Source: JAIEPW01 sp964471915 (GTDB lineage Bacteria > Acidobacteriota > Terriglobia > Bryobacterales > Bryobacteraceae). From it: 64,000 nucleotides of DNA. The notes under the pieces are model-generated. The model saw only the letters and a list, made by a program, of their open reading frames with translations, did no database searches and was not told the origin of the DNA. Below, piece after piece: positions 62,134 through 64,000 of the stretch. The DNA is taken from the NCBI GenBank assembly GCA_964471915.1, contig CAYYID010000025.1, positions 1-64,000 of the forward strand. Direction: 5' to 3'. How positions within the stretch are numbered: the stretch's first letter is position 1; the number at the start of each line of letters is the position of its first letter. The position numbers were made by a program, and so were the translations under genes.

Positions 62134-63371
62134 CACTCCGCCCTCAGCGCGACAATCGGGTCCAGTTGCGCCGCGCGCCGCGCGGGATAAATGCCAAAGA
62201 ACAACCCGGTGGCCGACGACAGCCCCACCGCAATCAGCACTGCGTTCACCGGCACCGACATCGGCACCGGCGTGGCCGTCCGCACCAGCACCGCGACGCC
62301 CCAGGCGATGCTGACGCCGATCAACCCGCCCAGCGCCGCCAGCACGCTCGACTCCACCAGGAACTGGTTCAGAATGTCCTTGCGCCGTGCGCCCGTGGCC
62401 TTGCGGATCCCAATCTCCCGCGTCCGCTCCGTCACCACCGCCAGCATGATGTTCATGATCACCACGCCGCCCACCACCAGGAACACGCTCACCACCGCCA
62501 CCGCCGCCGCCGCAATCGCGCCCGTCAACTGCCGCCACGCGTCCGCCATCGCTTCGGAACTCACCACCGTGAACGTATCGTCCTGCCCCGGACGCAGATG
62601 CCGGTGCGCCCGCAGCAGCCCGCGGACCTCGTCCTGCGCCTGCGCCATCACCGTCTGATCCTTCGCCTTCGCCAGGATGCTGATCCCCCGCCGCGACCCG
62701 TACATCTTGAAGAACGTTCCCGCCGGGATGTTCACGAAGTTGTCCAGCGATTGCCCGAACACGCTGCCCTTGCTCATCGCCACGCCGATCACCTCGAACG
62801 GCCGCCCCGCGATCTCGATCCGCTTGCCCACCGCGTCCACGTTGGGGAAGAACCGCTCCTTCAGGTCGTTGCCGATCACCGCGACCTCCCGGTGGTGCGC
62901 ATCGTCCACCTCGTTGACGAAGCGTCCCGCCGCCAGTTGCGTATTGGTGATCGCGCCCACGTTCGCCGTCGCCCCGATCACCGTCGTGGCGTTGATGGTC
63001 TGGTTCCCGGAAGAAACGCTCGCCCCGCGGTTGATCTCGATCCCGATGTCCCGCACCAGCAGCGTGTTCTGGCGCAGGAAACGGTACTCTTCTGGCGTAA
63101 TTTGAGGGTTCTTGCGGTTCAGCTCCACGAACTTCTTGGGGTCGAAGTTCCCCATGAACGCCATGCGCACCACCCGGAACCCATCCGATCCCATCGTCGA
63201 GACCGTCTCCGCGACATATACGTCCATGCCGTGGATCACGCTCATCACCGCGATCAGCGTGGTGGTCGCCAGGATGATGCCCAGCAGCGTCAGGAAGCTC
63301 CGCAACTTGCTCGACCGCAGCGAGTCGAGCGCTACGCGAAACGCCTCCCGGAATGAAGCCGCCTGCTGCAT
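62133..63371 (-). CDS. MacB/FtsX-type ABC transporter permease
   Basis: 412 residues, same type as the downstream gene: first helix FLTLLGIILATTTLIAVMSV, MacB_PCD domain with AAGRFVNEVDDAHHREVAVI and GRPFEVIGVAMSKGS, three C-terminal helices and TERTREIGIRKATGARRKD. The pair probably forms a heterodimeric permease. The upstream hydrolase gene ends 29 nt before its start. Confidence 0.9.
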   Translation of the reverse strand: MQQAASFREAFRVALDSLRSSKLRSFLTLLGIILATTTLIAVMSVIHGMDVYVAETVSTMGSDGFRVVRMAFMGNFDPKKFVELNRKNPQITPEEYRFLRQNTLLVRDIGIEINRGASVSSGNQTINATTVIGATANVGAITNTQLAAGRFVNEVDDAHHREVAVIGNDLKERFFPNVDAVGKRIEIAGRPFEVIGVAMSKGSVFGQSLDNFVNIPAGTFFKMYGSRRGISILAKAKDQTVMAQAQDEVRGLLRAHRHLRPGQDDTFTVVSSEAMADAWRQLTGAIAAAAVAVVSVFLVVGGVVIMNIMLAVVTERTREIGIRKATGARRKDILNQFLVESSVLAALGGLIGVSIAWGVAVLVRTATPVPMSVPVNAVLIAVGLSSATGLFFGIYPARRAAQLDPIVALRAE

Positions 63372-63400
63372 TGCTTGTAAGAGACGGACGAAAGGTGCGG

Positions 63401-64000
63401 TTACTTACTATCCGCCCTGCTGGAAAAGACGGAAGCGGCGGGGGCGGTGTTCCCTAAACCCTTGTTTCCCAAACCATTGACCCACTTGAGGATTACTTCG
63501 TCCACCCAGAAGCGCGGGCGGCGTCGCGCGATGAAGCCCACGTGCCCGCCGTGCTCCACTTCCACAAAATGCAGCGCCGGGTTCTCCCGGAACACCGGCA
63601 AGTGATAGACCTCAAACGGGATCATCGGATCGTCCTGGGCCTGAATCACCAGCGCCGGCACCCGGATGTGTTCCAGATACTGGTTCGACGACTGCGTCCG
63701 GTAGTAATCCGCCGCCCGCCCGAAGCCGAACAGCCGCGCCGTGTAGTAGTCGTCGAAGTCCCAGATGCTCTTCACCTTGGGCAGGTGCTCCAACGTGAAG
63801 AGTTCCGGCGCCTGGCGGTGCCGCTCGCGGATCCGGTTCTTCAGCGCCACCAGAAACCGGCGCTGGTACAGGTAATTCGCCGGATGGTCGATCCGCCGCG
63901 CGCACGCTGCCAGGTCGATCGGCGTCGAAACCGCGGCCACGCCGTTGAGCAGCTCCGGACCCCGGTCGCCCAGCTCCCCCGCCAGCTTCAGCGAAGCGTT
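63401..64000 (-). CDS. YheT/EMB8-like alpha/beta hydrolase (5' truncated)
   Basis: The C-terminal 199 residues of a hydrolase running off the window edge; the frame remains open to position 64000. TPIDLAACARRI, YYRTQSSNQYLEHIRVPALV, the Asp in IQAQDDPMIPFEVY and the His in VEHGGHVGFIA fit YheT-type hydrolases. The nucleophile Ser lies outside the window. Together with the permeases it may form an operon. Confidence 0.85.
   Translation of the reverse strand, partial: NASLKLAGELGDRGPELLNGVAAVSTPIDLAACARRIDHPANYLYQRRFLVALKNRIRERHRQAPELFTLEHLPKVKSIWDFDDYYTARLFGFGRAADYYRTQSSNQYLEHIRVPALVIQAQDDPMIPFEVYHLPVFRENPALHFVEVEHGGHVGFIARRRPRFWVDEVILKWVNGLGNKGLGNTAPAASVFSSRADSK

Overview
The window is a 64-kb chromosomal segment of a high-GC soil bacterium, most likely an Acidobacteriota member of the Solibacter/Bryobacter type. 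Lineage evidence: two secreted proteins end in the Solibacter-type C-terminal domain (TIGR03437; 22222-23703 and 55980-58718), one carries the acidobacterial VWFA-related domain (37441-38370), and there are many signal-peptide enzymes, a PEP-CTERM gene pair and a PQQ dehydrogenase with its own cytochrome c. No phage genes, rRNA, CRISPR array or plasmid functions are visible. About 53 genes, one tRNA, several pseudogene fragments and three kinds of repeat account for almost all of the sequence.

Layout. 1-5.6 kb: 3' part of rpoC with a bidirectional terminator, a metallophosphoesterase, an AlkZ/YcaQ-like winged-helix protein and an NTF2-like secreted protein. 5.7-11 kb: a penicillin-acylase-type hydrolase coupled to a ceramidase-like hydrolase, then an unknown gene overlapping tail-to-tail with a GT9 glycosyltransferase. 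10.8-17 kb (minus strand): a cell-envelope cluster of ChaN-like protein, BON protein, sialate-esterase-like protein, parvulin, HExxH protein, TlpA lipoprotein, DsbD-alpha-like protein and GT9. 17.2-20 kb: diheme cytochrome c, PQQ dehydrogenase and a decayed YdeI-like gene. 20-22 kb: a tandem pair of M28-like genes, each followed by a copy of a short inverted-repeat element. 22-29.6 kb: secreted, GNAT, cupin, PEP-CTERM and HDOD genes.

29.7-36.1 kb: DUF2256 protein divergent from an FeS-type photolyase, a large repeat-rich secreted protein, a REP-associated tyrosine transposase inserted in a low-GC two-gene cassette, and tRNA-Lys(CTT). 36.1-48.6 kb: glgC, VWFA protein, MetX-like hydrolase, TPR-TonB protein, glycolate-oxidase-type FAD enzyme, beta-lactamase-fold hydrolase, acyl-CoA ligase/GNAT fusion, S9 peptidase and a thioredoxin-like protein. 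48.6-64 kb: sortilin/BNR protein, degenerate GGDEF protein, GNAT, priA, TIGR03437 giant, alpha/beta hydrolase, DUF4440 protein, two MacB/FtsX permeases and a truncated YheT-like hydrolase.

Most genes are exported hydrolases and envelope/redox maintenance proteins, as expected for a heterotroph living on polymers. The most unusual signals are regulatory and structural: three GAACNNGTTC boxes at exact 16-bp spacing upstream of a cupin gene, a perfect 20-bp palindrome with a -10 hexamer inside it, a recurring -10 hexamer only 6-10 nt before many start codons (likely leaderless mRNAs), dispersed hairpin repeats, a MITE-like element family, and two short duplicated gene fragments (of a GNAT gene and of priA). 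No complete new defence or biosynthetic system is evident; the interrupted low-GC cassette beside tRNA-Lys is the best candidate for an unrecognised system.
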